A DNA stretch of 64,000 bases from contig JARGNR010000003.1 in assembly GCA_029212405.1 (NCBI GenBank), positions 65,436-129,435 of the forward strand, read 5' to 3'. The position numbers and the translations under genes were made by a program. A model generated the notes under the pieces. That model was not told the origin of the DNA. It ran no database searches and worked only from the letters and a program-made list of their open reading frames with translations. Positions 1-7,027 of the stretch are shown in pieces (the stretch's first letter is position 1; each line of letters starts with the position of its first letter). The stretch comes from Saprospiraceae bacterium (lineage in GTDB: Bacteria > Bacteroidota > Bacteroidia > Chitinophagales > Saprospiraceae).

Positions 1-186
1 GATATTAGTAATGTTTATATTGACGTTTTTAGCATCAATATAACCACCCGTATCAAAATCAACCTTTGAGTTCAATAAACGTACGCCATATGATGCATTA
101 ACATCTAATTTTGTTTGCGACGAACAGTCTAGGGAAACCAACATGAGTAAGGCAACGACTATGGAGTAGGATAATTTAGTATTCAA
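1..186 (-). CDS. Lipoprotein, 5' part only (runs off window)
   Basis: An open frame enters from the left edge and reads 62 codons. The only plausible start is TTG at 186. It gives a short N-terminus, a hydrophobic stretch (SIVVALLMLVSL) and then Asp-Cys-Ser-Ser, which resembles a lipoprotein signal peptide with a lipid-modified Cys at residue 21; Asp just before the Cys is atypical. The remaining residues show no recognisable family. The gene lies downstream of the terminator hairpin at 203-240, so it has its own promoter or depends on read-through. The start codon is inferred; no Shine-Dalgarno site is visible, as is normal in Bacteroidota. Confidence 0.6.
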   Translation of the reverse strand, partial: MNTKLSYSIVVALLMLVSLDCSSQTKLDVNASYGVRLLNSKVDFDTGGYIDAKNVNINITNI

Positions 187-202
187 TACAAAACGATTTA
201 GA

Positions 203-240
203 ATATTGAGGTGTCGGAATAATAACCGACACCTCAATAT
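203..240 (-). terminator. Perfect 15-bp hairpin terminator
   Basis: ATATTGAGGTGTCGG (203-217) and its exact reverse complement (226-240) enclose an 8-nt A/T loop. On the minus strand the stem follows the stop codon of the lipoprotein gene at 280 by about 40 nt. It is followed by a weak T run (TTTT near 190), so it most likely ends that transcript and insulates the next lipoprotein gene. Confidence 0.75.
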
Positions 241-279
241 TAATATTAAAATTTTATTTTAATACGAAAAACTACAATG

Positions 280-1626
280 TCAAAAATTAAAGAGTGTACT
301 GGTACGTGATGCAAATGGGAATGTTGCACCTGAATGAAATACTTCATAAGTGATTAAAACATTATCGTACTCATTAGCTCTATAATCGTCATCTATATCT
401 ATCTCATGATGATAGTCGTTATCATTAAATTTAGTCTTTGATGCTGTAACCGAACGCAATACTTCGGTACATTCATGTTCTCGATACACGACACCATTAA
501 ATGATATTGTAATTTTACCTACTTTGTGATCTTTCCATTTACCATCTGAATTTCTTTTTTGAACTTTGACTTTTGCACCTACATGAGCATCCCACCAGCT
601 TATATCTTCCATGTCATAATTCTTGTAATATGAAACTCGTAAATCACCATTGCCATAGGTTAAAGTGATAACATGACCATCAAATTCATCATCAAGACAA
701 GATGGAGTATTTGAAACGACATGAGAAACAGTTGAACTAGAAAATGAATTACATAAACCACAAATAGAAGGTGTGAATTCAACGGTAATATTATTTACTT
801 CGACTCCTAAAGGTGCCGGGTCGTATCTATTGGTAGCTAAGTATCCACCTTGACCAATATTCACATTAGAAATATTAGAAACGCTGCCGTCACCCCAAGT
901 GATAGTTAAATCTCCTGCGCAAAAAGGAGTGCCACCTTCATCATTAATAAACTCTACTCTAATAAGAGGTCGAACGACAAATGGAAGGAGACTAACTTGT
1001 GTCACATTAACTATAGATACAACTATTTCGCAAGGCTCTCTAGGCACGGAGGTGGTATTATTTCCGTTATTAGGGGTAAGATTACTAATAGGATCAGGGA
1101 GGGAACCATCTGGTCGAATTATTTCATTGTTTTCGTGGTCAGTAACAAGTACTCCTTCTTTCCAAATTTGATCGTCTCCTAGTGATTGGATGTCTGATAA
1201 TACAGGGCCAGATGCATACAGTCCTTGCCTAATGTACTTGTGGTATTCTCCGGCAATTCCAATTTCCATCGCATCATTAAGTACATATTGTTTCGCTGTA
1301 CTTGACACGTAGATATCTAAATTGTCTCTAAAGTTGGCATCGCCTTCTTCTAAAGTACGATATGAATCATAAAGAGAATTGAAGCCCAATCGACTGTAGA
1401 GGTCATCTCTATCATCGGTCTCCAGTTCACTGATATATGATTTAAAATCACTTAAATGTTGTTTGGATGAGAATTCAAATACCCCGTTATTAACTTGAGG
1501 GTCTGCGGGTGTTGTATGCCTTTTTGTAATTTCATCAGGTGTAGAATGTAATTCAGTATCATCTGAACAACTAAAAATGAACATAGTGAAAAGCGCGCAC
1601 GCTAGTACGTTTCTAAAATAAGTCAT
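280..1626 (-). CDS. Exported lipoprotein of unknown function, 448 aa
   Basis: No family was recognised. The N-terminus has a lipoprotein signal peptide: a hydrophobic core ending FIFSC, with the lipidated Cys near residue 20 followed by Ser-Asp-Asp. An acidic downstream residue often goes with outer-membrane or surface sorting in Bacteroidota. Residues about 40-180 are charged and probably helical. Residues about 200-310 are beta-rich with a PKD-like segment (TWGDGSVS) and several Cys. The C-terminus ends in Phe-Asn-Phe and lacks a T9SS sorting domain. ATG at 1626 is the only sensible start. The gene is monocistronic, with a candidate -7 box at 1726-1733 and a strong terminator at 203-240. 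Confidence 0.8.
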   Translation of the reverse strand: MTYFRNVLACALFTMFIFSCSDDTELHSTPDEITKRHTTPADPQVNNGVFEFSSKQHLSDFKSYISELETDDRDDLYSRLGFNSLYDSYRTLEEGDANFRDNLDIYVSSTAKQYVLNDAMEIGIAGEYHKYIRQGLYASGPVLSDIQSLGDDQIWKEGVLVTDHENNEIIRPDGSLPDPISNLTPNNGNNTTSVPREPCEIVVSIVNVTQVSLLPFVVRPLIRVEFINDEGGTPFCAGDLTITWGDGSVSNISNVNIGQGGYLATNRYDPAPLGVEVNNITVEFTPSICGLCNSFSSSTVSHVVSNTPSCLDDEFDGHVITLTYGNGDLRVSYYKNYDMEDISWWDAHVGAKVKVQKRNSDGKWKDHKVGKITISFNGVVYREHECTEVLRSVTASKTKFNDNDYHHEIDIDDDYRANEYDNVLITYEVFHSGATFPFASRTSTLFNF

Positions 1627-1725
1627 ATAATAAATATTTTAATTAATAATTGGTTACGTAATTATAATTGGTTGTTGTAAATGTAATTGATTGTAATTGT
1701 TCTTTGAGTTAACGAGCTCAAGATG

Positions 1726-1733
1726 CAAAGTTA
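1726..1733 (-). promoter_or_regulatory. Candidate -7 box (TAACTTTG)
   Basis: Read on the minus strand this matches the Bacteroidota -7 consensus TAnnTTTG. It lies about 95 nt before the ATG of the 448-aa lipoprotein. No TTG is found at the expected -33 spacing, so support is moderate to weak. Confidence 0.35.
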
Positions 1734-2136
1734 AGACAAATTAAACGATATTGATAGTCATTTATTTTTTTTTATTTGGGAAGGGGGCATTTCGCATAAA
1801 ATAAAAGCTGCTCATTATACATACCGCTCATCATGCATTCGACAATATCTTATGTGAGCGCATTCCTTTGTAGATTCATTCATTGAATTAGGGATTGCTC
1901 CGAATTTGATGCGGGATAGTTTTACTTAAGCAAGTTGAACTATGCATTTCACCATTAATAGCAATTTTTTATAGACACTCTTTTTGACGATGCCATCATC
2001 GTGTATCTAATACAAATACAGTGTAATCAGCAAAATGTGGTCTTTGTCTCTCGAATTATATGCCTTCTTGAAAAAGAAGTATTAGAATTAACTTATCTGA
2101 GTATACTGAATCGTTGTTGTACCAATACGATAAAAT
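1734..2136. other. Intergenic stretch, nothing recognised
   Basis: About 400 bases with no convincing reading frame, RNA gene or repeat on either strand. It separates the lipoprotein promoter from the tRNA-Leu terminator. Confidence 0.6.
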
Positions 2137-2168
2137 AAAAAAGCCGAGACATTCAACTCGGCTTTTTT
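2137..2168 (-). terminator. Intrinsic terminator of tRNA-Leu transcript
   Basis: A 12-bp perfect stem, AAAAAAGCCGAG / CTCGGCTTTTTT, with an 8-nt loop (2149-2156). It lies about 20 nt beyond the tRNA 3' end on the minus strand. The stem ends in a six-T tract in both orientations, so it may work bidirectionally. Confidence 0.85.
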
Positions 2169-2187
2169 ATGCTAAAGATAAACTATG

Positions 2188-2269
2188 TACCCCCGGGGGG
2201 AATCGAACCCCCACTCCCGAAGGAACTGGATTTTGAATCCAGCGCGTCTACCAATTCCGCCACAGGGGC
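2188..2269 (-). tRNA. tRNA-Leu, anticodon CAA
   Basis: The minus strand folds as a class II tRNA. The D-arm carries the typical GGAATTGGTAGAC of leucine tRNAs. The anticodon stem is CTGGA/TCCAG with loop TTCAAAA, giving anticodon CAA, which reads UUG. A short variable arm follows (TTCCTTCGGGAG), then a T-arm GGGGG-TTCGATT-CCCCC. The acceptor stem has seven pairs including two G-U wobbles (G1-U72 and U6-G67). CCA is not encoded. It is transcribed from the promoter at 2453-2483 and ends at the hairpin 2137-2168. The 5' leader holds a second partial copy of the tRNA. Confidence 0.93.
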
Positions 2270-2347
2270 GAAGGTACAAATGAATGATTTTTTGTTTAGA
2301 GAGGAATCAAAAAAAACTCTCTGGTTTGGAATCCCGCTTAGGCGGGA

Positions 2348-2382
2348 CGCGTCTACCAATTCCGCCACAGGGGCGAAGGTAC
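2348..2382 (-). repeat. Truncated tRNA-Leu 5' copy in the leader
   Basis: These 35 bases are identical to 2243-2277, which cover the tRNA-Leu acceptor 5' strand, D-arm and seven bases of upstream flank. The identity stops just after the D-arm (ACGCG). What follows on the minus strand is a different short hairpin (TCCCGC / GCGGGA around 2335-2347) and then a run of eight T within an AGAGAG/CTCTCT inverted repeat. The copy cannot form a tRNA. It sits between the promoter and the real tRNA on the same strand, so it should be transcribed as part of the leader. Confidence 0.8.
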
Positions 2383-2452
2383 TTCTCTAAAAATTCGATA
2401 AATAATTAATTTTTAAAGATTTTTCACTTCGTTGCTTCCAACTAAAGCGACG

Positions 2453-2483
2453 CAAATGTATTGAAATTTTCTATATTGCACAA
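2453..2483 (-). promoter_or_regulatory. Bacteroidota-type promoter for tRNA-Leu
   Basis: On the minus strand TTG (2483-2481), a 20-nt spacer and TACATTTG (2460-2453) match the Bacteroidota primary-sigma promoter (TTG, 19-21 bp, TAnnTTTG) exactly. Initiation would be near 2446, about 70 nt before the truncated tRNA copy and about 175 nt before the mature tRNA 5' end. Confidence 0.8.
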
Positions 2484-2517
2484 CATGAATCAATTTCCTT
2501 TTTATAAATTTTAATTT

Positions 2518-2994
2518 ATGAAATGTTTTTTATCGGTATTGCTTGTGTTTATGACGGTTTCCTTATTTAGTCAAGTCGATTTAATCTCAAAAAAAGGAGG
2601 CAAGTTTTTGTATAAAGATCAGCTTTTTACCTGCAATGAAATGGGACCGATCTATGAACAATCGGTTGAGGCTTTCAAATTATATACGTCTGGCAAAAAA
2701 AATAAAATGGTGGCTAAATTTTTTGCCTATACGGGCCTGTTGTTTGTTGGAGGGGGATTATTGGGGACGAATTATGGAGATTTAAGTGACCGATACACTG
2801 GGGCGGCACTCTTGGCTATTGGGGCTCTACTTGAGTTGGTCTCTATTGTACCTGCACTAATTGGTAGTCAGAAGTTGAAAAAAGCGCGAAATGTGTTTAA
2901 TTTGGAATTGATTGAAGAACATGGTTATGGGATAGGAGCAAGTTTGTCGATTGGAATTAGTAGACATGGGATGGGGGTGGTTTTGTTGTTTTAA
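2518..2994 (+). CDS. Small exported membrane protein, tandem paralogue 1
   Basis: First of five tandem paralogues; the family was not recognised. The 158 aa begin with a signal peptide ending FSQ. A conserved block KKGGKFLYK...FTC follows, then E(A)FKLY near residue 55. Two glycine-rich hydrophobic segments (about residues 70-85 and 95-118) are probably membrane-spanning. Next is the family signature KKARNVFN.....IEEHGY, and a C-terminal beta-like strand ending in Phe (GMGVVLLF). A terminal aromatic residue recalls the last strand of an outer-membrane barrel, but the protein is too short and hydrophobic for that to be certain. It shares the Cys after the FLYK block with paralogues 2 and 3. 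Confidence 0.8.
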   Translation: MKCFLSVLLVFMTVSLFSQVDLISKKGGKFLYKDQLFTCNEMGPIYEQSVEAFKLYTSGKKNKMVAKFFAYTGLLFVGGGLLGTNYGDLSDRYTGAALLAIGALLELVSIVPALIGSQKLKKARNVFNLELIEEHGYGIGASLSIGISRHGMGVVLLF

Positions 2995-3062
2995 TTGCTG
3001 GAATTGCTGGAATTACTGAATCGCGGAATCGCTGGATTGCTGGAATTGCTGAAATGCTGGAT
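2994..3062 (+). repeat. Degenerate 9-bp tandem repeat (ATTGCTGGA)
   Basis: About eight imperfect units of ATTGCTGGA directly follow the stop codon of paralogue 1. Two perfect units come first, then drifted ones (ATTACTGAA, ATCGCTGG, ATTGCTGAA). Neither neighbouring gene extends into it. Confidence 0.8.
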
Positions 3063-3096
3063 GGAAATTATATTATTTGATTGATAAACTATTGTT

Positions 3097-3579
3097 ATGA
3101 AATGGCTTCTTTTTATTTTTTTTGTTGTGTTAAGTAATGCTCTTGTTGGCCAGACAGACCTTATACAAAAGAAAGGAAGTAAATACCTTTATAAGGAGAA
3201 AATCTATCGATGTCAGGATTTAGGAGTGGTTTTAAGAAATAATCCAGAAGCTTATCAGGTGTACCTCTCAAGCAGAAAGACAACATCCATAGCGAATACC
3301 ATGTTGTATGGTGGAATTGCAAGTTCATTAACCGGCTTAGTCATTGGGTCTAACGCAGAAAAATTTTCAAGAAATGCAACTGCAACACTTTTATTTCTTG
3401 GAGGGGGGGTGATTGCTGCAATTTTTTCTTTAATTCCTAGAGGCATTGCAAACTCAAAACTTTTGAAATCAATAAAAATTTTTAATTTTCAAGAGATAGA
3501 GCAGAATGGTTACCAATTACAATCAAATGGACAATTACACCAAGTGGATCATGGTATAGGATTTGTTTTTAATTTTTAA
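3097..3579 (+). CDS. Small exported membrane protein, tandem paralogue 2
   Basis: 160 aa with the same architecture as its neighbours: signal peptide ending VGQ, block KKGSKYLYK...YRC, AYQVY near residue 55, two hydrophobic segments (about 70-85 and 95-115), then KIFN..EIEQNGY and a C-terminal GIGFVFNF. It is the most diverged of the five; the middle basic segment and the signature SKLLKS replace the usual LR.A. The shared C-terminal GIG-F strand and the Cys following the FLYK-like block show descent from a common ancestor. The function is unknown. Confidence 0.8.
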   Translation: MKWLLFIFFVVLSNALVGQTDLIQKKGSKYLYKEKIYRCQDLGVVLRNNPEAYQVYLSSRKTTSIANTMLYGGIASSLTGLVIGSNAEKFSRNATATLLFLGGGVIAAIFSLIPRGIANSKLLKSIKIFNFQEIEQNGYQLQSNGQLHQVDHGIGFVFNF

Positions 3580-3617
3580 TCCGATCAATTCGATTTTTAA
3601 ACCAATGAATTAGTAGT

Positions 3618-4121
3618 ATGAAATATTTATGCTTTTTGATGTTTACAATTTGTGCAAATGGAGTATTAGGGCAAACTCATTTGTTGACCAAAGAGGGCTC
3701 TAAGTATTACTATCAAGGGAACGAATACTCTTGTGAAAAGTTGGGATCTGTTTATGAGCAAGTAGAACCTGCTTTTAAATTGTATGTCAGAGGAAAGTCT
3801 TTATCAGAAGGAGGAAGAAGTAAAATTAGATTTGGGATTGGTATGATTCTAGGAGGATTCGTAAGTGTATACGCAGGAGCTTCTGGCACGATTAGCGGTC
3901 AATCTCCCAACTTTTTAGCAATAATAGGGTTCGTTGGGATTTTTGGTGGGCTATCTATAGAACTCATTGGAATTGGACAGAAAATTAGTGGTAACAATAA
4001 GTTGAGGAGAGCAAGGAATGTATTTAATGATACCATGATGGAACGACATGGAGCCAATTCAGAGCTATCCCTTTCTCTTGCACAGACATACAATGGAATA
4101 GGTTTTGTCGTTACATTTTAA
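3618..4121 (+). CDS. Small exported membrane protein, tandem paralogue 3
   Basis: 167 aa: signal peptide ending LGQ, block KEGSKYYYQ...YSC, AFKLYVRGKS, two glycine-rich hydrophobic segments (about 74-90 and 100-122), NKLRRARNVFN, and C-terminal NGIGFVVTF. It lies 38 bp after paralogue 2. Its last 11 codons reappear as a relic at 4841-4873, so this 3' end was the left breakpoint of a later tandem duplication. The function is unknown. The conserved Cys near residue 38 could be lipidated only if cleavage were there, and no lipobox is visible, so it is probably structural. Confidence 0.82.
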   Translation: MKYLCFLMFTICANGVLGQTHLLTKEGSKYYYQGNEYSCEKLGSVYEQVEPAFKLYVRGKSLSEGGRSKIRFGIGMILGGFVSVYAGASGTISGQSPNFLAIIGFVGIFGGLSIELIGIGQKISGNNKLRRARNVFNDTMMERHGANSELSLSLAQTYNGIGFVVTF

Positions 4122-4177
4122 ACGGATCACAATCTAACTCTGTATATAGATTACAAACCAATGAATGACTATCACAT

Positions 4178-4687
4178 ATGAAATTTATTCTATCATTATT
4201 ACTTGTTTTTTTCTTTTTTAGTGGTTTTGGACAGGGAGAATTTCTTGTCAAAAATGGATCCAATTACTTTTATAAAGGAAAAGGATATAAATACAAAGAT
4301 TTAACTCCAATATATAGACAGCATGAACCTGCTTACAAAATATATATGGAAGGCGTGGATTTAAGGAAAAAAGCTTCAAGAAATGGGTTAAATGGACTGT
4401 ATTTGATAGGTGGGGGTGCGCTAACTGTCTTGGTAGGTTCATCTGTCGCAGATTCAAATTTAGACATCTCACCTAATGGTTATGCAGCATTTGGAACGAT
4501 AGCTGTTTTGGGTGGATACATTATAGAAATAATTGCACTTACTCAACGATTTAAAGGAGACTCCAAGCTCAGGAACGCAGTAGATGTTTTTAATTTTGGA
4601 GTCATCGAAAAGCATGGGTACAAGCAAGAAACCTCATTACTACTAGGTCAAACTTCAAATGGTATTGGACTGGTACTAAGTTTTTAA
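4178..4687 (+). CDS. Small exported membrane protein, tandem paralogue 4
   Basis: 169 aa, nearly identical over most of its length to paralogue 5 and clearly related to 1-3. It has a signal peptide ending FGQ, block KNGSNYFYKGKGYKYK, EPAYKIYMEGV, and two hydrophobic segments (about 73-92 and 98-122). The signature SKLRNAVDVFN..VIEKHGYK follows, with the C-terminus NGIGLVLSF. It lacks the Cys present in paralogues 1-3 (Tyr-Lys-Tyr-Lys there instead). It is the left member of the recent tandem duplication. Divergence from paralogue 5 is concentrated between the two hydrophobic segments (residues about 88-100). The function is unknown. Confidence 0.85.
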   Translation: MKFILSLLLVFFFFSGFGQGEFLVKNGSNYFYKGKGYKYKDLTPIYRQHEPAYKIYMEGVDLRKKASRNGLNGLYLIGGGALTVLVGSSVADSNLDISPNGYAAFGTIAVLGGYIIEIIALTQRFKGDSKLRNAVDVFNFGVIEKHGYKQETSLLLGQTSNGIGLVLSF

Positions 4688-4710
4688 AATATTGCTGCGC
4701 TAAATCTGCG

Positions 4711-4790
4711 TTTTTTCAAACTACTTGCTGAGGTCTATACCCAATTCGAATCTAATTAGTACAATAGGTTTAAAGTAGACGATACCGTCA
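4711..4790 (-). pseudogene. Relic of the rseP 3' end
   Basis: The minus strand aligns with the last ~25 codons of rseP (5461-5540): both carry the same succession TT-AAAC-ACTT-CTGA-GTCTA-ACCCAAT-CGAAT and continue with an A/T-rich tail. It has no start, and the frame is damaged by substitutions. It sits downstream of paralogue 4 exactly as the true rseP 3' end sits downstream of paralogue 5. Confidence 0.75.
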
Positions 4791-4840
4791 TGGATTGTTA
4801 TAGATATAGTCCAAAATAATCCTTTTCTTTTGCATAGAAA

Positions 4841-4873
4841 TACAATGTAAAAAGTTTTGTCGTTACACTTTAA
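4841..4873 (+). pseudogene. Relic of the paralogue 3 C-terminus
   Basis: Eleven codons reading Y-N-V-K-S-F-V-V-T-L-stop correspond to the Y-N-G-I-G-F-V-V-T-F-stop end of paralogue 3, in frame, and are followed by the same intergenic spacer. This is the left edge of the duplicated unit in its second copy. Confidence 0.75.
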
Positions 4874-4928
4874 ACTAATCACAATCTATCTCTGAATATA
4901 GATTGTAAACCAATGAATGACTATACAT

Positions 4929-5438
4929 ATGAAATTTATTCTATCACTATTACTTGTTCTTTTCTTTTTTAATGGTTTTGGACAAGCAGATTTTCTTGCT
5001 AAAAATGGCTCCAACTACTTTTATAAAGGCAAAGGGTATAAATACAAAGAATTAACTCCAATATATAAACAACACGAACCTGCTTATAAAATGTATATGG
5101 AAGGCGTGGGTTTAAGAAAAAAAGCTTCAAGAAATGGGTTAAATGGACTTTATTTGATAGGTGGAGGTGCGCTTGCTGTATACGCTTTATCATCTCTCCC
5201 AATTCTTAGTTTAGATGATTCCCCGAATCCCTATACCTCAATTGGTGTAATAGCCGTCCTGGGAGGATACGTTCTTGAAATAATTGCATTAATTCAACGA
5301 TTTAAAGGTGATTCCAAGCTCAGGAAAGCTGTGGATATATTTAATCTTGGAGTCATCGAAAAGCATGGTTACAAGCAAGAAACCTCATTGCACCTAAATC
5401 AAACCTCAAATGGTATTGGACTTGTGTTCAGTTTTTAA
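4929..5438 (+). CDS. Small exported membrane protein, tandem paralogue 5
   Basis: 169 aa, the right member of the recent duplication. The ATG at 4929 is preferred to an in-frame ATG at 4917 because it aligns exactly with the start of paralogue 4 and gives a clean signal peptide (core LSLLLVLFFFNGFGQ). Features are as in paralogue 4: KNGSNYFYKGKGYKYK, EPAYKMYMEGV, two hydrophobic segments, SKLRKAVDIFN..VIEKHGYK, and C-terminal NGIGLVFSF. The loop between the hydrophobic segments differs from paralogue 4, while the flanking parts are conserved. It ends 22 bp from the convergent rseP gene. The function is unknown. Confidence 0.85.
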   Translation: MKFILSLLLVLFFFNGFGQADFLAKNGSNYFYKGKGYKYKELTPIYKQHEPAYKMYMEGVGLRKKASRNGLNGLYLIGGGALAVYALSSLPILSLDDSPNPYTSIGVIAVLGGYVLEIIALIQRFKGDSKLRKAVDIFNLGVIEKHGYKQETSLHLNQTSNGIGLVFSF

Positions 5439-5460
5439 AATACTCTTGTTTTAACTACGT

Positions 5461-6798
5461 TTACTTAAACCACTTACTGACGTCTAGACCCAATGCGAAT
5501 ATCATTAGTCCTATAAGTATAAAGAATCCGACGATTGTGGCATATTCCATAAACTTATCGTTTGGTTTTTTACCCGTAATTACTTCCCAAATCAAGAACA
5601 TGACATAACCTCCATCCAATGCAGGGATCGGTAATAAATTGAAAAAACCGAGTAGAATAGAGAGCATAGCAGTGATTCTCCAGAATGTTTCCCAGTCCCA
5701 ACTTGGATCAAACATATTGGCAATTGAGAAGACACTTCCCAATGAATCTGTCGCCTTAATTTTACCAGTAAACATTTGCTTGAACGCCTTTAATTGTCCA
5801 GTCAAAAATCCTACACTTTTGTCCCATCCTTTAGGAATGGATTCTCCGATACTAAATTTCTGTCTTTGAATATCGAAGAACGCTTCCGCTTGTGCGTTTC
5901 CAATACCCAATTCACTATTTTCTCCTAATTCAGCGGTAAGTTGAAGGGTGTCAGTTGAGTTTCTTAATACTGTTAAATTAACTTTCTGATTCGGCTTTTT
6001 TGAAATTGCCTCAGAAAATACATGCAACCAAGGAGTACTTTGGCCATTTACTTTTATAACTCGATCCCCAACTTTTATTCCAGCTTTTTCTGCAGGAAAT
6101 TTAGCTTTTACTGAACTTACTTGGTGAGGCATTCGCAATCGGAACAATCCTTTTCCTTTGTTTTCGTGTTTTGTTAGCTTTTCAGCCAGTCCAGCAGGGA
6201 TGGGTAATTGAACATTGTTCCCGTCTCTATTTACAGTTAAAAATTGAGGATCATTAAGTACGATCTCTTGAGTGACCGTTCCAGGATTATATCTTTCAAA
6301 TTTAACATCCCCAATTGCAATAATGTTATCTCCGTCTTCAATTCCAATTTCTTTACCGAGTTCACTAGCATATACCCCATAGGTCATGTCTGTGCTATTG
6401 ATATAAGATTCTCCATAATACCAAAGTATCCCAGCAAAAATTATGATTCCTAAAATGAAATTTACGGTTACTCCTCCAAGCATGATGATCAATCGTTGCC
6501 ATGCAGCCTTTGATCTAAATTCCCATGGCTGAGGTTCTTGTTCCAATTGTTCTGTATCCATGCTCTCATCAATCATTCCTGAAATCTTCACATATCCACC
6601 AAATGGAATCCAACCAATACCGTATTCCGTTTCTCCTATTTGCTTTTTAAATAAGGAAAACCCTGGGTTGAAAAAGAGATAAAATTTTTCTACTCTTGTC
6701 TTAAACCATTTGGCTGGAAAAAAATGTCCACATTCATGAAGAACGACCAAAATGGAAAGACACAAAATCAACTGAGCTGCAATACTTATAATATCCAT
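5461..6798 (-). CDS. rseP: RIP metalloprotease RseP (site-2 protease, M50)
   Basis: An intramembrane zinc protease that cleaves transmembrane anti-sigma factors or remnant signal peptides in the inner membrane. The HExxH zinc motif is His21-Glu22-Cys-Gly-His25 in the first membrane helix. The C-terminal motif NLLPIPALDGG puts the third zinc ligand at Asp395. Two extracytoplasmic PDZ-like regions lie between them; the second contains AEKAGIKVGDRVIKVNG. At 445 aa it has the normal family length. The start is ATG at 6798. It stands alone between convergent paralogue 5 and the divergent 7028 gene. Part of its 3' end has been duplicated into 4711-4790. Confidence 0.95.
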   Translation of the reverse strand: MDIISIAAQLILCLSILVVLHECGHFFPAKWFKTRVEKFYLFFNPGFSLFKKQIGETEYGIGWIPFGGYVKISGMIDESMDTEQLEQEPQPWEFRSKAAWQRLIIMLGGVTVNFILGIIIFAGILWYYGESYINSTDMTYGVYASELGKEIGIEDGDNIIAIGDVKFERYNPGTVTQEIVLNDPQFLTVNRDGNNVQLPIPAGLAEKLTKHENKGKGLFRLRMPHQVSSVKAKFPAEKAGIKVGDRVIKVNGQSTPWLHVFSEAISKKPNQKVNLTVLRNSTDTLQLTAELGENSELGIGNAQAEAFFDIQRQKFSIGESIPKGWDKSVGFLTGQLKAFKQMFTGKIKATDSLGSVFSIANMFDPSWDWETFWRITAMLSILLGFFNLLPIPALDGGYVMFLIWEVITGKKPNDKFMEYATIVGFFILIGLMIFALGLDVSKWFK

Positions 6799-6902
6799 GA
6801 AATCTAATCTCTTGTTTAGTTTAACTTGTGCAATAGCTTTGTTTCGTTACTACACAGTATGTTGCAACGGTCTATTGCTGCAATTTGTTTCATAATTGGC
6901 TG

Positions 6903-6910
6903 CAAATGTA
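6903..6910 (-). promoter_or_regulatory. Candidate -7 box upstream of rseP
   Basis: TACATTTG on the minus strand, about 105 nt before the rseP ATG, matches TAnnTTTG. No TTG is seen at -33, so this is a moderate candidate only. Confidence 0.4.
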
Positions 6911-7027
6911 AGTATTCATTTTTTAATAGAACTATTGAATTGATTAAGCTTGTAAGAAAATCGATATCTTACCCTATTTTAGAGACATAAATTCTTTTCT
7001 TTGAAATCCTCATTTGTTAGATTTATC

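Larger units (their letters stand above)
4088..4790 (+). repeat. Tandem duplication, left copy
   Basis: This block (tail of paralogue 3, spacer, paralogue 4, and a copy of the rseP 3' end) matches 4840 to about 5545 (relic tail, spacer, paralogue 5, genuine rseP 3' end) at an offset of about 751 bp. The spacers are nearly identical, including CCAATGAATGACTAT just before both start codons. The right edge is approximate. Confidence 0.8.

Noticed and set aside
2243..2382. Mobile-element attachment site at tRNA-Leu
   Set aside because: The duplicated piece is the tRNA 5' end and flank, only 105 bp apart, with no integrase or cargo between. Integrative elements normally duplicate the 3' end.
2169..2390. 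73-codon open frame over the tRNA-Leu
   Set aside because: It exists only because the tRNA and its duplicated 5' part lack stops; it has no family features and covers the tRNA and terminator edge.
7001..7027. Longer TTG start for the plug lipoprotein
   Set aside because: It would only extend the signal peptide; ATG 7028 gives a normal lipoprotein signal.
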